DNA of 64,000 bases from CAZBBC01 sp964489835 (GTDB lineage: Bacteria > Calditrichota > Calditrichia > JAJRVZ01): the NCBI GenBank assembly GCA_964489835.1, contig CAZBBC010000013.1, positions 4,886-68,885 of the forward strand, in the 5' to 3' direction. The translations under genes and the position numbers were made by a program. The notes below the pieces were generated by a model. The model was not told where the DNA came from and searched no databases. It saw only the letters and a program-made list of their open reading frames with translations. This document shows positions 17,423 to 27,427 of the stretch, piece by piece. Numbering within the stretch: the first letter of the stretch is position 1; the number at the start of each line of letters is the position of its first letter.

Positions 17423-18350
17423 CCATATTCGATCTTATCATCTACCCGTTCTCCTCACGGAGGTTTTATCATATCTCATTACTAATCCAAAGGGGATTTA
17501 CTTAGATGGAACAATTGGAGGGGGTGGGCATGCAGAGAGTATCCTTAACGTTTTAGATGCGGATTCCCGGTATATTGGGTTAGATCAGGATATCGAAGCC
17601 CTTCGCTTTTCAGAAAACCGATTGAAGGAATATACCAATATCAGTTATCACCATAATAATTTTTCGGATTTTGATGCTGTTCTTATGGATTTAAAAATTG
17701 ATACAATAGACGGCATCCTGTTAGATCTGGGCCTTTCATCGCACCAGATCGATACAGATAATCGTGGTTTTTCTTATCGGCATGATACACCACTTGACAT
17801 GAGAATGGATCAGGATTATCCACATACAGCGGCAGATTTGTTAAACACATTGGAAGAAGATGAATTGAAATCGATATTCTATTCATATGGCGAGGAACGT
17901 AAATCTCGACAGATCGCAAAACAGATCATTATTAACCGCAAAATTCATCCGATCAACAGTTCCAACCAGTTGCGGCGTATTATTGACCAGGTGGTTCCGG
18001 CTCGTTTTGCGATAAAATCATATGCCCGGATATTTCAGGCACTGAGAATTGCTGTAAACCGGGAATTAGAGAGCCTGGAAAAATTATTAAAAAAAATGGT
18101 TGCTTATTTAAATCCTGGAGGAAGATGTGTGATAATTTCCTATCACTCTCTTGAAGACCGGATCGTAAAAAACTTTATCCGGGAAAAATCAAAGCCCTGC
18201 ATTTGTCCCCCGGAGTTTCCTCAATGCAATTGCGGAAGGATACCGGAATTGAAATCGGTAACAACCAGAGCCGTAAAAGCATCTGTAGATGAGATAGAAA
18301 TAAATCCGCGTGCCAGAAGTGCCCGTTTACGGGCAGGAGAAAAATTATGA
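17415..18350 (+). CDS. rsmH: 16S rRNA (cytosine-1402-N4)-methyltransferase RsmH
   Basis: The protein has 311 residues from ATG 17415, which gives the usual family beginning (YHLPVLLTEVL). An upstream TTG at 17394 would add seven unlikely residues. SAM-binding DGTIGGGGHAE, the family motif LDLGLSSHQID, and the C-terminal ISYHSLEDRIVKNF and RARSARLRAGEK signatures are all intact. It methylates the N4 of C1402 in 16S rRNA. It overlaps mraZ by 8 bp and ftsL by 4 bp. Confidence 0.96.
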   Translation: MGDHIRSYHLPVLLTEVLSYLITNPKGIYLDGTIGGGGHAESILNVLDADSRYIGLDQDIEALRFSENRLKEYTNISYHHNNFSDFDAVLMDLKIDTIDGILLDLGLSSHQIDTDNRGFSYRHDTPLDMRMDQDYPHTAADLLNTLEEDELKSIFYSYGEERKSRQIAKQIIINRKIHPINSSNQLRRIIDQVVPARFAIKSYARIFQALRIAVNRELESLEKLLKKMVAYLNPGGRCVIISYHSLEDRIVKNFIREKSKPCICPPEFPQCNCGRIPELKSVTTRAVKASVDEIEINPRARSARLRAGEKL

Positions 18351-18724
18351 CTGTAAATAATACCTCAAAAAAATCGATAGTAAAAATACTTCTCTGGCCT
18401 TTTAAATCCTATCTCAGGATCCTCGCCGTTGTAATATTTATCGGTATTTATCAATACCAGGCGATTCATATCGATATTTTAGCGCGAGAAATCCGTAGTC
18501 TGGAGCTGAAACGAAATCAATTGATCAACGGGAATACAACCTTGCAAGTCCATATCGATCAACTTACCAATATTAATCGTATTGAAAAACTGGCTTACGA
18601 AAAATTCGGACTGGTCGCACCGGAACAAAAAAGGGAAAAAATAGTCATTCAATCATTTAATCCTCAAAAAGATCTGCAGCTGGAAGAACAAAAGGAAAGA
18701 TTGAAACTGGCAGGAGTAAATTGA
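18347..18724 (+). CDS. ftsL: Cell division protein FtsL-like
   Basis: The 125-residue bitopic protein has a single membrane segment (about residues 20-40) followed by a periplasmic leucine-zipper coiled coil (about 45-85) and a YEKFGLVAPEQ-like segment typical of FtsL/DivIC. Sequence alone is weak, as always for FtsL, but the position between rsmH and ftsI is diagnostic. It should form the FtsQLB scaffold with FtsQ and an FtsB encoded elsewhere. Confidence 0.85.
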   Translation: MTVNNTSKKSIVKILLWPFKSYLRILAVVIFIGIYQYQAIHIDILAREIRSLELKRNQLINGNTTLQVHIDQLTNINRIEKLAYEKFGLVAPEQKREKIVIQSFNPQKDLQLEEQKERLKLAGVN

Positions 18725-18725
18725 G

Positions 18726-20795
18726 TTGACATCAGGAACCAGCAATAATATTCAGTTTAGCAGGATATACATTATAGTCATCGGTCTGATTATTCTTTGG
18801 ATCATTCTTGAAGTACGGTTATTCACTATTCAGGTAATTAAGCATGATTATTATGTCAAGCAAAGTCAGATACAGTCTGCAAAAAAGATAATTCTTCCAG
18901 CGCGCCGGGGTACAATTTTTGATCGTAACGGCGAACAGCTGGCCACAAATTTAATCCATTACGATTTGGGTGTTGATTTACAAAGAGTAAAAAATAAGAC
19001 TGCGATAGCAAAACGTCTTTCCTCTCTCTTTAAAAAATCTTCTGAATATTATTTACGCAAGATGAAGCGGAGTCGTGATTTTGTATTTCTGGAACGTAAA
19101 GTCCCGGAATCCTATTTTCAGCAACTCAACACCATTGAAGATCCCGGATTTGTAAAAATCAAGGGATTTCGTCGTTTTTATCCTTACGGAAAATATGCCA
19201 GTCAATTACTGGGGTTTACCAATATCGATGATCGGGGAATATCAGGTCTGGAATTGCAATATGAAGAAAAACTGCGTGGCCAGCCGGGATGGACATTCCT
19301 GCTGGCTGATGCCCGGCGCCGTTTTGGTTACAATGTAGATTTCCCTCAGGTTTTACCCGAAGCTGGTTTCGATATTTTCTTAACCATCGAAAAAAATTTT
19401 CAGACAATTGTTGAAGATGAATTAGAACGCGGCGTACAAAAATATCATGCAAAATACGGCATGGCAGTTCTGATGGATCCGAATACGGGTGAGATCCTTG
19501 CACTATCAAGTAATCCTGGATTCGACTTAAATAGACCCCAATTATCAACCACCGATCAAAGAAAAAACAGAGTCATTGCAGATATTTTTGAACCTGGTTC
19601 AACATTCAAGGTTTTCCCGGCGGCAGCTTTACTTCAGGAAAATTTCAAAAAACCCAGCGATATCGTTTTTTGTGAAAACGGATCGTTTAAATATTATACT
19701 CATACGGTTCATGACTCAAAAAAACATGGTTGGCTGACTTTCAGAAAAGTTATTGAAAAATCATCAAATATTGGGATGGTTAAGCTCTCTGCTGATATTC
19801 CCGATCGTACATTCTATCGGTATTTAAGAAATTTTGGTTTTGATTCACAAACCGGGATTGACCTCCTGGGCGAAGCAAGCGGGATCTTAGCAAAACCAAA
19901 CAAATTTTCCGGTATATCAAAGGGTGTTATTTCCTTTGGACAGGAAGTCGGCGTTACATCAATTCAAATGGTGAATGCTTTTTCGGCAATAGTTAATGGC
20001 GGACATCTGATGCGTCCTTATGTTGTGCAAAAGATGGTTAATCCGGATGGATCGAATGAGTTCGAAACAGAATCTACGCCGATTCGACAGGTTATTTCTG
20101 CGGATGTTTCCAAAACATTGAAGGAATTTATGCTGGGAGTTGTCCAGAGGGGCACAGGGAAAAACATTAATACTGACTATGTATTAATGGGTGGAAAAAC
20201 CGGTACTGCGCAAAAATATGACAGGCAAACCAACCGCTATAAACCGAACCACTATTTTGCCTCCTTTGTCGGTTTTGCACCTTACGATTCACCAAAATTT
20301 GTTCTTGGAATTTTTCTTGATGAACCAAAACCAATATACTATGGTGGAGAAGTGGCAGCACCGATATTTTCTGCCATCATGCAGCGCCTGTTGAAATTTG
20401 CTCCTGCTGAAGAAAATTACCCACTATATCAGCAAAAATTCGTAAATAAAAACTTACGGATTCCCGATCTGCGCGGTCTTTATTATACCGCCGTTGAGGA
20501 ATACTGTCAACTAAAAGATATTTCTCTGCAGATCGAAGGTGATGGTACCCACGTCCTTTCACAAAATCAAAATAAGGGCGAGGTCCAAATAGTGTTAGGA
20601 AAACCGGTCATCACAGACACACGGGTGCCCAACTTAAAAAACAAAACGATCCGCGAAGCGCTAAAGTTGATAAACTTTTCAAAATTTCGTGTAAAAATTA
20701 CCGGGCGGGGTATGGTGGTGAAACAGTTTCCGGCCCCGGGTTCAGCGACTTCTAATAACAGTATCCTGCTGTTAACTTGCTCAGAATCTTCATAG
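18726..20795 (+). CDS. ftsI: Septal peptidoglycan transpeptidase FtsI (PBP) with PASTA domains
   Basis: The 689-residue class B penicillin-binding protein starts at TTG 18726 with GGAG about 9 bp upstream. It has an N-terminal membrane anchor (about 13-35), a PBP dimerisation domain, and a transpeptidase domain with S292-TFK, S346-SN and K491-TGTAQ. Two PASTA-like domains follow at the C-terminus (about 565-625 and 628-688). E. coli FtsI lacks PASTA domains; their presence resembles SpoVD/PBP2x and FCB-group enzymes. It cross-links septal peptidoglycan with FtsW encoded downstream. One base separates it from ftsL. Confidence 0.95.
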   Translation: MTSGTSNNIQFSRIYIIVIGLIILWIILEVRLFTIQVIKHDYYVKQSQIQSAKKIILPARRGTIFDRNGEQLATNLIHYDLGVDLQRVKNKTAIAKRLSSLFKKSSEYYLRKMKRSRDFVFLERKVPESYFQQLNTIEDPGFVKIKGFRRFYPYGKYASQLLGFTNIDDRGISGLELQYEEKLRGQPGWTFLLADARRRFGYNVDFPQVLPEAGFDIFLTIEKNFQTIVEDELERGVQKYHAKYGMAVLMDPNTGEILALSSNPGFDLNRPQLSTTDQRKNRVIADIFEPGSTFKVFPAAALLQENFKKPSDIVFCENGSFKYYTHTVHDSKKHGWLTFRKVIEKSSNIGMVKLSADIPDRTFYRYLRNFGFDSQTGIDLLGEASGILAKPNKFSGISKGVISFGQEVGVTSIQMVNAFSAIVNGGHLMRPYVVQKMVNPDGSNEFETESTPIRQVISADVSKTLKEFMLGVVQRGTGKNINTDYVLMGGKTGTAQKYDRQTNRYKPNHYFASFVGFAPYDSPKFVLGIFLDEPKPIYYGGEVAAPIFSAIMQRLLKFAPAEENYPLYQQKFVNKNLRIPDLRGLYYTAVEEYCQLKDISLQIEGDGTHVLSQNQNKGEVQIVLGKPVITDTRVPNLKNKTIREALKLINFSKFRVKITGRGMVVKQFPAPGSATSNNSILLLTCSESS

Positions 20796-20803
20796 AATAT
20801 CAT

Positions 20804-22255
20804 ATGAAAGCCAAATATTTGAACAATCTCATCGATACTAATCTGTTGATTAAACGGCAAACAGTTGAGGAATTATTAATTAAAAAAATTGTATATGATT
20901 CCCGGGATGCAGAGGACATGTGCCTTTTTGTTGCTATAAAGGGATTTTCAACCGATGGACATGACTATCTAAAAAATGCTATGGAAAATGGCACGGTGGC
21001 AGCAATTGTTGAAAAAGAAAATAAAGCGATCAGTATTCCCCAATATATCGTAAGGGACAGTCGGCAAGCTCTCGCACATTTGGCTGCAGAATTTTATAAT
21101 CCGGAAATCAATAAGATGAGAATTGCCGGTGTTACCGGGACCAATGGCAAAACGACAACATCATTTTTGATCCAATCCGTCTTCAATGCAGCTGGTTTGA
21201 ACAGCGGTTTGATTGGTACCATTCATTATAACATTGGAGGCAAATTAATAAAAGCCTGGAACACAACACCTGAATCGATTGACCTATTTAAAATGATTTA
21301 TAACATGTATTTAGACGGTCAGAGAGGATGTATACTCGAAGCATCGTCACATGGTCTGTCACTTCACCGTCTCGATTGTTTGAATCTTGAAGTCGCTGTT
21401 TTTACCAATCTCACTCAGGACCATCTCGACTTTCACAGGGATTTTGAGGATTATTATCAGGCTAAAAAATTATTGTTTTCACATCTTAAATCCAACGGAC
21501 ATGCGATCATTAATCGTGATGATGTTTTTGGTCAACGATTGATCAATGAAATCGAAGCAGAAGTTATTGATTTCGGGTTATCTTCTGCAGCATCGGTTAC
21601 CGCAAAAAACTGGGAAAGTTCTCCCACAGGGATCAGGATTGACGTACAGACGCCACAGGGTGATTTTAAAATTGAATCTCCGTTGATCGGACAATTTAAT
21701 GTAGAGAATATCCTGGCAGCTATCGCTTCCGGCATAGCAATGAATTTTGATTTGGAAACCATCAGGCAAGGGATCGAGAATGTTTCTAGTATACCGGGAA
21801 GATTGGAACCGGTTCCTGTTAACAAGGATCTGAATGTTATTGTCGATTATTCTCATACACCCGACGCATTGCAAAAGGCTTTGCATGTTTTAGCAAAAGT
21901 AACCGATAACCATCTTTGGGTTGTTTTCGGTTGCGGGGGTGATCGTGATAAGAAAAAGAGACCTTTGATGGGGAAAATCGCTGAGGATTTTAGCGATAGA
22001 GTAGTTATTACTACCGATAATCCCAGGAATGAGTCACCGGCTTCCATTATAAATGATATCCTGGCAGGTATTACCGATCTCAACAAAGTAAAAGTAGAGG
22101 AAGACAGACGAAAGGCCATCCAAATAGCATTACAGGAGGCAAAAAAGGGAGACACGATTCTGGTTGCCGGAAAGGGACATGAAGATTATCAGGAAATAAA
22201 GGGTATTAAATATCCCTTTGATGACCGTCAGGTTATTAGGGAATTTGTCTTATGA
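20804..22255 (+). CDS. murE: UDP-MurNAc-tripeptide ligase MurE
   Basis: The protein has 483 residues from ATG 20804; an earlier TTG lies inside ftsI. ATP-binding GVTGTNGKTTTSF is at about residue 113, with the Mur ligase middle and C-terminal domains following. The motif TTDNPRNE contains the DNPR signature that selects meso-diaminopimelate, so the wall is expected to be DAP type. It adds the third amino acid to UDP-MurNAc-dipeptide in the cytoplasm. It overlaps murF by 4 bp (ATGA). Confidence 0.95.
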   Translation: MKAKYLNNLIDTNLLIKRQTVEELLIKKIVYDSRDAEDMCLFVAIKGFSTDGHDYLKNAMENGTVAAIVEKENKAISIPQYIVRDSRQALAHLAAEFYNPEINKMRIAGVTGTNGKTTTSFLIQSVFNAAGLNSGLIGTIHYNIGGKLIKAWNTTPESIDLFKMIYNMYLDGQRGCILEASSHGLSLHRLDCLNLEVAVFTNLTQDHLDFHRDFEDYYQAKKLLFSHLKSNGHAIINRDDVFGQRLINEIEAEVIDFGLSSAASVTAKNWESSPTGIRIDVQTPQGDFKIESPLIGQFNVENILAAIASGIAMNFDLETIRQGIENVSSIPGRLEPVPVNKDLNVIVDYSHTPDALQKALHVLAKVTDNHLWVVFGCGGDRDKKKRPLMGKIAEDFSDRVVITTDNPRNESPASIINDILAGITDLNKVKVEEDRRKAIQIALQEAKKGDTILVAGKGHEDYQEIKGIKYPFDDRQVIREFVL

Positions 22256-23634
22256 TTTCACTTAGGTTGCGAGATTTGGAAAATATTCCGCAGGCATCGA
22301 TTCAGTTACCCGTATCCGGACGAATGTTCGAGGCCCCCGTACGAGGTATCTCGATCAATACCCGGACACTCCAACCAAGGGAAATCTTTTGGGCAATCAA
22401 AGGTCAAACCCACGACGGACACTGGTATGTTAGTGATGCGGAGAAGAAAGGGGCAGTTGCTGCTGTCGTTGAGAAAAAAAGATTCGAGCAATTATCACCG
22501 TTAAATATACCGGTCATCCTGGTCAAGGATACGTTGAAATCATTACAACAGTTTTCAGCCTGGCATAGGAAACGGTTTAATATCCCTGTTATTGCTATTA
22601 CCGGAACTAACGGTAAAACCACTGTGAAAGAAATGATCACCTGGATCCTTCAGACAAAATTTAACGTCCATAAAACGATTGGTAATTTAAATAATCATAT
22701 TGGAACGCCTCTAACATTGCTCCGTCTGAATTCCGATCACGAAATATCCATCATCGAACTTGGAACCAATCATCCCGGTGAAATTGCATTACTCGGTTCT
22801 CTGGTTAAACCCACAGCCGCATTGATTACAAATATTGGCCGAGGTCACCTCGAATTTTTCTCCGGTATCGACGGTGTTGCAAAAGAGAAAATCAGTCTAT
22901 TTAAATCGCTCCAGAAGAATCCGACCATTTTTCTGAACAATGATGACAAAAAGCTTACCGCTACCCGAATCGGATTTAAAAATATCTGGAGTTACAGTCT
23001 TCATAACAAAAAAAATCCGCGGATTAAGGGCCGGTTGATTCGGTTGGATAAGGAAGGATGTGGTATATGGGAACTTAACAATACCACCAGAATTCACCTG
23101 CATGTTCCCGGTGTTCAGAATGTACAAAATGCTCTTGCTGCAAGCACTGTCGGTTTATTTTTTGGGTTAATGGAAAATGAAATTAAAGAAGCCCTGGAAG
23201 GATACAGTGCCTATGATAAACGGATGCAAATCATAAGGAACGATCAGATACTGATTATAAACGACAGTTATAATGCCAATCCTGACTCTTTTCCAGCAGC
23301 TTTAGACACACTGGGCCATCTCGCTTCAGGAAAAAACCATAGAAAAATAATCGTAATCGGCGATATGCTCGAACTGGGTAAAAAGGCGGATCATTTACAC
23401 CATGAACTTTTTCTACGATTCGTTGATTATGAGATCGCAGCCATTTTTACGATTGGACAGTACAGTAATAAAGCAGCTGATTTATTAAGAGAAAAAGGTG
23501 ACCAAAATGTGTACTCTTTTACTGAACATGAGGCACTGGGTATAGAATTAAAAAAATATTTAAAACCCGGAGACACCATTCTCTTAAAAGGGTCTCGTGG
23601 CATGCAGATGGAGAAAGTTCTCGCATATATTTGA
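22252..23634 (+). CDS. murF: UDP-MurNAc-tripeptide:D-Ala-D-Ala ligase MurF
   Basis: The 460-residue ligase carries ITGTNGKTTVKEM (about residue 120), the NLNNHIGTPLTLL signature and the NDSYNANPDSFPAAL motif typical of MurF. It adds the D-Ala-D-Ala dipeptide to the stem peptide. It overlaps murE by 4 bp. A 143-bp gap with no recognisable element separates it from mraY. Confidence 0.95.
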   Translation: MISLRLRDLENIPQASIQLPVSGRMFEAPVRGISINTRTLQPREIFWAIKGQTHDGHWYVSDAEKKGAVAAVVEKKRFEQLSPLNIPVILVKDTLKSLQQFSAWHRKRFNIPVIAITGTNGKTTVKEMITWILQTKFNVHKTIGNLNNHIGTPLTLLRLNSDHEISIIELGTNHPGEIALLGSLVKPTAALITNIGRGHLEFFSGIDGVAKEKISLFKSLQKNPTIFLNNDDKKLTATRIGFKNIWSYSLHNKKNPRIKGRLIRLDKEGCGIWELNNTTRIHLHVPGVQNVQNALAASTVGLFFGLMENEIKEALEGYSAYDKRMQIIRNDQILIINDSYNANPDSFPAALDTLGHLASGKNHRKIIVIGDMLELGKKADHLHHELFLRFVDYEIAAIFTIGQYSNKAADLLREKGDQNVYSFTEHEALGIELKKYLKPGDTILLKGSRGMQMEKVLAYI

Positions 23635-23777
23635 TAAGACGATTCTAACGTAGAAAAAAGATATGAAGATAAAATTAAAGTTAAAAATTAAAATCTTTCT
23701 CAAATCATCAGATTTGGATAATTATGTACGGCCTAATCATAAAAGAATAAAGATAGATAAAACGGACAAGATACCCA

Positions 23778-24881
23778 ATGTTAGCAGAATTTTTATTCCA
23801 GTTTAAATCATATTTTTTCGGCTTTAATGTTTTTCGTTATATAACCGTTAAAGCCACTCTGGCAGCGGTAACCGCCCTTCTGTTCAGTTTTTTTATTGGT
23901 CCCCGGATCATTGCTCTATTGAAAAAGCATCAGATTGGGGAAGAAATCAGATCTGATGGTCCCTCAACCCATCAGGTGAAGAAGGGCACACCGACCATGG
24001 GTGGTTTGATCATAATCATTTCGATCCTCACCGGGGTTTTGCTATGGGCCGATCCGCTCAATATCTATATCGTCCTGATTTTGCTCGCTACTATCGTGAT
24101 GGGCCTGGTCGGTTTTTTTGATGATTACTTTAAAGTTGTAAAAAAAATGAAACGCGGATTAATCAGCAGATACAAATTGTTAGGCCAGGTTATCGTAGGT
24201 TTAATTATAGGGGGTTTTATTTATTTTCATCCATTTTTCGACGGTTTGCATTCTAATACGAGTATACCGTTTTTTAAAAATTTGGAAATAGACTTTGGAT
24301 TCATATATATCTTTTTTATCATTTTCATAATCACCGGTACCTCGAATGCGGTTAATTTGACAGATGGTCTTGACGGACTAGCTGCCGGTTTGAGTGCGAT
24401 TGCCTTTTTGACATTTGCAGGTATGAGCTATGTAACCGGTAACGTAAAATTCAGTGACTATCTGAACATTATTTATCTGCCCGGTAGCGAAGAATTGACC
24501 GTTTTCTGTATGGCTGCAGTTGGTGCCGGTATTGGATTCTTGTGGTATAACACATACCCGGCACAGGTTTTTATGGGGGATACCGGTTCCCTTGCTCTCG
24601 GAAGTGCTCTGGGCGCGGTTGCCGTATTGATTAAAAAAGAGCTCCTGTTGGCAATCATCGGTGGTGTTTTTCTCTCTGAAGTACTTTCTGTTATAATTCA
24701 GACAACGTACTTCAAATACACACGAAAAAAACATGGCAAAGGCAAACGCATATTCAAAATGGCTCCAATCCACCATCATTTTGAACTGCAAGGATGGCAT
24801 GAGTCAAAAGTAGTGGTCCGTTTTTGGATCATTGGTATCCTATTAGCTTTATTGAGTTTCACGACCTTTAAAACACAGTAG
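23778..24881 (+). CDS. mraY: Phospho-MurNAc-pentapeptide translocase MraY
   Basis: The 367-residue multi-spanning membrane enzyme has conserved MraY signatures: the TPTMGG segment near residue 75, DDYFKV (catalytic aspartates), NAVNLTDGLDGLA, and FMGDTGSLALG, plus the C-terminal HHHFELQGW. It transfers phospho-MurNAc-pentapeptide to undecaprenyl phosphate, making lipid I. About ten hydrophobic segments are visible, matching the family length and topology. Confidence 0.96.
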   Translation: MLAEFLFQFKSYFFGFNVFRYITVKATLAAVTALLFSFFIGPRIIALLKKHQIGEEIRSDGPSTHQVKKGTPTMGGLIIIISILTGVLLWADPLNIYIVLILLATIVMGLVGFFDDYFKVVKKMKRGLISRYKLLGQVIVGLIIGGFIYFHPFFDGLHSNTSIPFFKNLEIDFGFIYIFFIIFIITGTSNAVNLTDGLDGLAAGLSAIAFLTFAGMSYVTGNVKFSDYLNIIYLPGSEELTVFCMAAVGAGIGFLWYNTYPAQVFMGDTGSLALGSALGAVAVLIKKELLLAIIGGVFLSEVLSVIIQTTYFKYTRKKHGKGKRIFKMAPIHHHFELQGWHESKVVVRFWIIGILLALLSFTTFKTQ

Positions 24882-24909
24882 TATTTTTCAGATAACACGA
24901 ACTTTGATC

Positions 24910-26256
24910 ATGACTGTTGAAAATAAAAGAATCACCATATTAGGCGCTGCCCGAAGCGGTGTTGCGGCCGCCAGACTTTTGAAAAAAAAGAAAGCCTGTG
25001 TTTTTGTAAGTGATTATGCACCGGCGGATAACAAACATTCCGAAATTGAAATTCTGAAGAATGAAAACATTGCCTATGAATTCAATGTTCATTCGGAAAA
25101 AGTTTTCGATGCTGATTTTATTGTACTCAGTCCTGGTATTCCTAAGAAATCAGCTATCGTGGAAAATATAATTTCAAAAGGAATTCCTGTGTATTCGGAA
25201 CTGGAAGTGGCCTCCTGGTTTTGCCGTTCACCAATTATTGCTATTACCGGTTCGAATGGTAAAACAACGACCACATCGCTTTTAGGAAAGATGTTGAGAT
25301 CAAAATTCACACAGTCAATCGTTGCCGGAAATATTGGAGAAGCTTTTTCTGATTATGTTTTAGAAAGTGAGGAATCACACTGGGCGGCAGTGGAAGTGTC
25401 TAGTTTTCAATTGGAAACAATTGATTCTTTTCACCCACATATCGTTATACTTTTGAACCTTAGTCCCAATCACCTCGATTGGTATGAGAGTTATAGTGAA
25501 TATGTTGAGGCAAAATTCCAAATTTTAAAAAATCTGGATCGCAATGATTTTTTAATATATAACCTGGATGATGAATTGATATGTAAAAACGTACAAAAAT
25601 GTCCGGCAAAAAAATTATCATTCTCACTGAACAAAACCAACGCGCAGGCCTCCACCCATAATAACGCAATATATTTAAAAGGAAAATCGTTAATCAGAAC
25701 TGAAGAAATAAAACTGAACGGTTCTCATAACTATCAGAATGCTATGGCTGCCATCATTGCTGCAGATATTGCCGGCATCAACAGATTATCGATGATACAG
25801 ATCTTAAAAACATTTGAGGGGGTTGAACACCGTTTAGAATATGTAACAGAGATAAAGGGTGTTCATTTTATTAATGACTCAAAGGCAACAACCGTAGAAT
25901 CTTTGCAGGTAGCCCTGACCAGTTTTCGATCACCGATCATACTCATTGCTGGTGGAAAAGACAAAGGAGGCGATTACAGCAAATTAAATCATTTGATTTC
26001 AAAAAATGTACGCGGGGTAGTTCTGATTGGGGCGGCAAAGGATAAAATGGCAGCTACCTGGAGTGATTTGGTTCCTTTATACAGATCGGATAGTTTGGCC
26101 GAGGCCATAAAACTAGCATTAGATCAAGCCAGGCCTGGAGAAAATGTATTATTATCCCCTGCCTGTTCCAGTTTTGACATGTTCAAAGATTTTGAGGATC
26201 GTGGTCAAAAATTTAAAGAAATCGTAAGAACACTAAAAAAAAAATATGAAAATTAA
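24910..26256 (+). CDS. murD: UDP-MurNAc-L-Ala:D-Glu ligase MurD
   Basis: The protein has 448 residues from ATG 24910; a TTG two codons earlier is less likely. It begins with a Rossmann-like ILGAARSGVAAA, then ATP-binding ITGSNGKTTTTSLL (about 113), the LNLSPNHLDWY segment and C-terminal LIAGGKDKGGDY. It adds D-glutamate to UDP-MurNAc-L-Ala. The end overlaps ftsW by 11 bp. Confidence 0.95.
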   Translation: MTVENKRITILGAARSGVAAARLLKKKKACVFVSDYAPADNKHSEIEILKNENIAYEFNVHSEKVFDADFIVLSPGIPKKSAIVENIISKGIPVYSELEVASWFCRSPIIAITGSNGKTTTTSLLGKMLRSKFTQSIVAGNIGEAFSDYVLESEESHWAAVEVSSFQLETIDSFHPHIVILLNLSPNHLDWYESYSEYVEAKFQILKNLDRNDFLIYNLDDELICKNVQKCPAKKLSFSLNKTNAQASTHNNAIYLKGKSLIRTEEIKLNGSHNYQNAMAAIIAADIAGINRLSMIQILKTFEGVEHRLEYVTEIKGVHFINDSKATTVESLQVALTSFRSPIILIAGGKDKGGDYSKLNHLISKNVRGVVLIGAAKDKMAATWSDLVPLYRSDSLAEAIKLALDQARPGENVLLSPACSSFDMFKDFEDRGQKFKEIVRTLKKKYEN

Positions 26257-27427
26257 CAAACATAAAAATGATCCCTGGCTAGTTGGATCAGTGACAGTAT
26301 TACTTACCATTGGGTTGATTATGGTTTTTAGTGCCAGTGCTGTCGTCGCCCAGGAAAAATATGGTTCATTGCTGTATTATTCACGCAAACAGATTTTATG
26401 GGGATTTCTATGCATTTTTACCATTTTTATTTTCTCACGGGTAAAGCATTCTAATTATTTGAAAAATGGGCTGCCCTTGATTGGTATTATATTTTCTATT
26501 GCATTACTTCTTGGGTTATTTATCTGGGGTGATGTGGTGAATGGTGCCCGGCGTTGGTATAATTTGGGTTTCGCCAGCTTTCAACCAGCAGAAATGGCCA
26601 AAATAGCGGTTATTATATACTTTGCAGATATCTTTTCACGCAAAGGGGAAATATTACGCAGCTGGAAAAAAGGACTTTTACCCCATGTACTAATTTTAAT
26701 GATGGTCCTTGTGCCAATACTTTACCAACCCGATTTAGGTACGGTGGTCATGTTGTGCATGATAATTGCCATTATGGCTTTTCTCAGTAATATACGTTTT
26801 AAACATGTCCTGGCGGGTCTCACTTTTCTTCTTCCGGCACTATTGATTAAAGTTTTAGGCAGTGAGTACCAGATTTCCAGGGTCCAGAGTTGGTTCTCTA
26901 ATTTATCCAATCCGTTGGGATCCGGTCATCAGATAAAACAATCATTAATCGGATTAGGCAAGGGGGGTATCATCGGGAGCGGCATTGGTGCCAGCAAACA
27001 AAAGTTTTACTTTTTGCCCGATTCACATACAGATTTTGTATTCGCAATATTAGGAGAGGAAGTCGGGTTTATCGGCACATCAGTTGTTCTGATACTTTTT
27101 TTGATCATACTGTGGCGTGGTATAAAGATTGCCAAACGTTCATCAAACGCATTCACTCAATTTTTGGCTGTCGGTTTAACGATGAATCTGGTTTTATATG
27201 GATTTATAAATGTTGCCGTTGTAACAATGCTCGTACCAACTACAGGTTTACCAATGCCGTTTTTGAGTTACGGGGGTTCATCTTTGATAGGTGTTGGTTT
27301 ATCTGTGGGAATACTAATCAATATATCCCGCAACGCTTTCCACCCGAATATGGAAAGTCGGCTGGTACAATTTAGGGATGATAAACGAACATTTTATAAA
27401 TCACTGGTTGGAACACAGAAACGATGA
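26246..27427 (+). CDS. ftsW: Septal peptidoglycan glycosyltransferase FtsW
   Basis: The 393-residue SEDS-family membrane protein has about ten hydrophobic segments. It carries the family features GARRWYNLGFASFQPAE, YQPDLGT and the C-terminal PTTGLPMPFLSYGGSS. The position between murD and murG identifies it as FtsW, not RodA. It polymerises lipid II at the septum with FtsI. Confidence 0.95.
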   Translation: MKINKHKNDPWLVGSVTVLLTIGLIMVFSASAVVAQEKYGSLLYYSRKQILWGFLCIFTIFIFSRVKHSNYLKNGLPLIGIIFSIALLLGLFIWGDVVNGARRWYNLGFASFQPAEMAKIAVIIYFADIFSRKGEILRSWKKGLLPHVLILMMVLVPILYQPDLGTVVMLCMIIAIMAFLSNIRFKHVLAGLTFLLPALLIKVLGSEYQISRVQSWFSNLSNPLGSGHQIKQSLIGLGKGGIIGSGIGASKQKFYFLPDSHTDFVFAILGEEVGFIGTSVVLILFLIILWRGIKIAKRSSNAFTQFLAVGLTMNLVLYGFINVAVVTMLVPTTGLPMPFLSYGGSSLIGVGLSVGILINISRNAFHPNMESRLVQFRDDKRTFYKSLVGTQKR

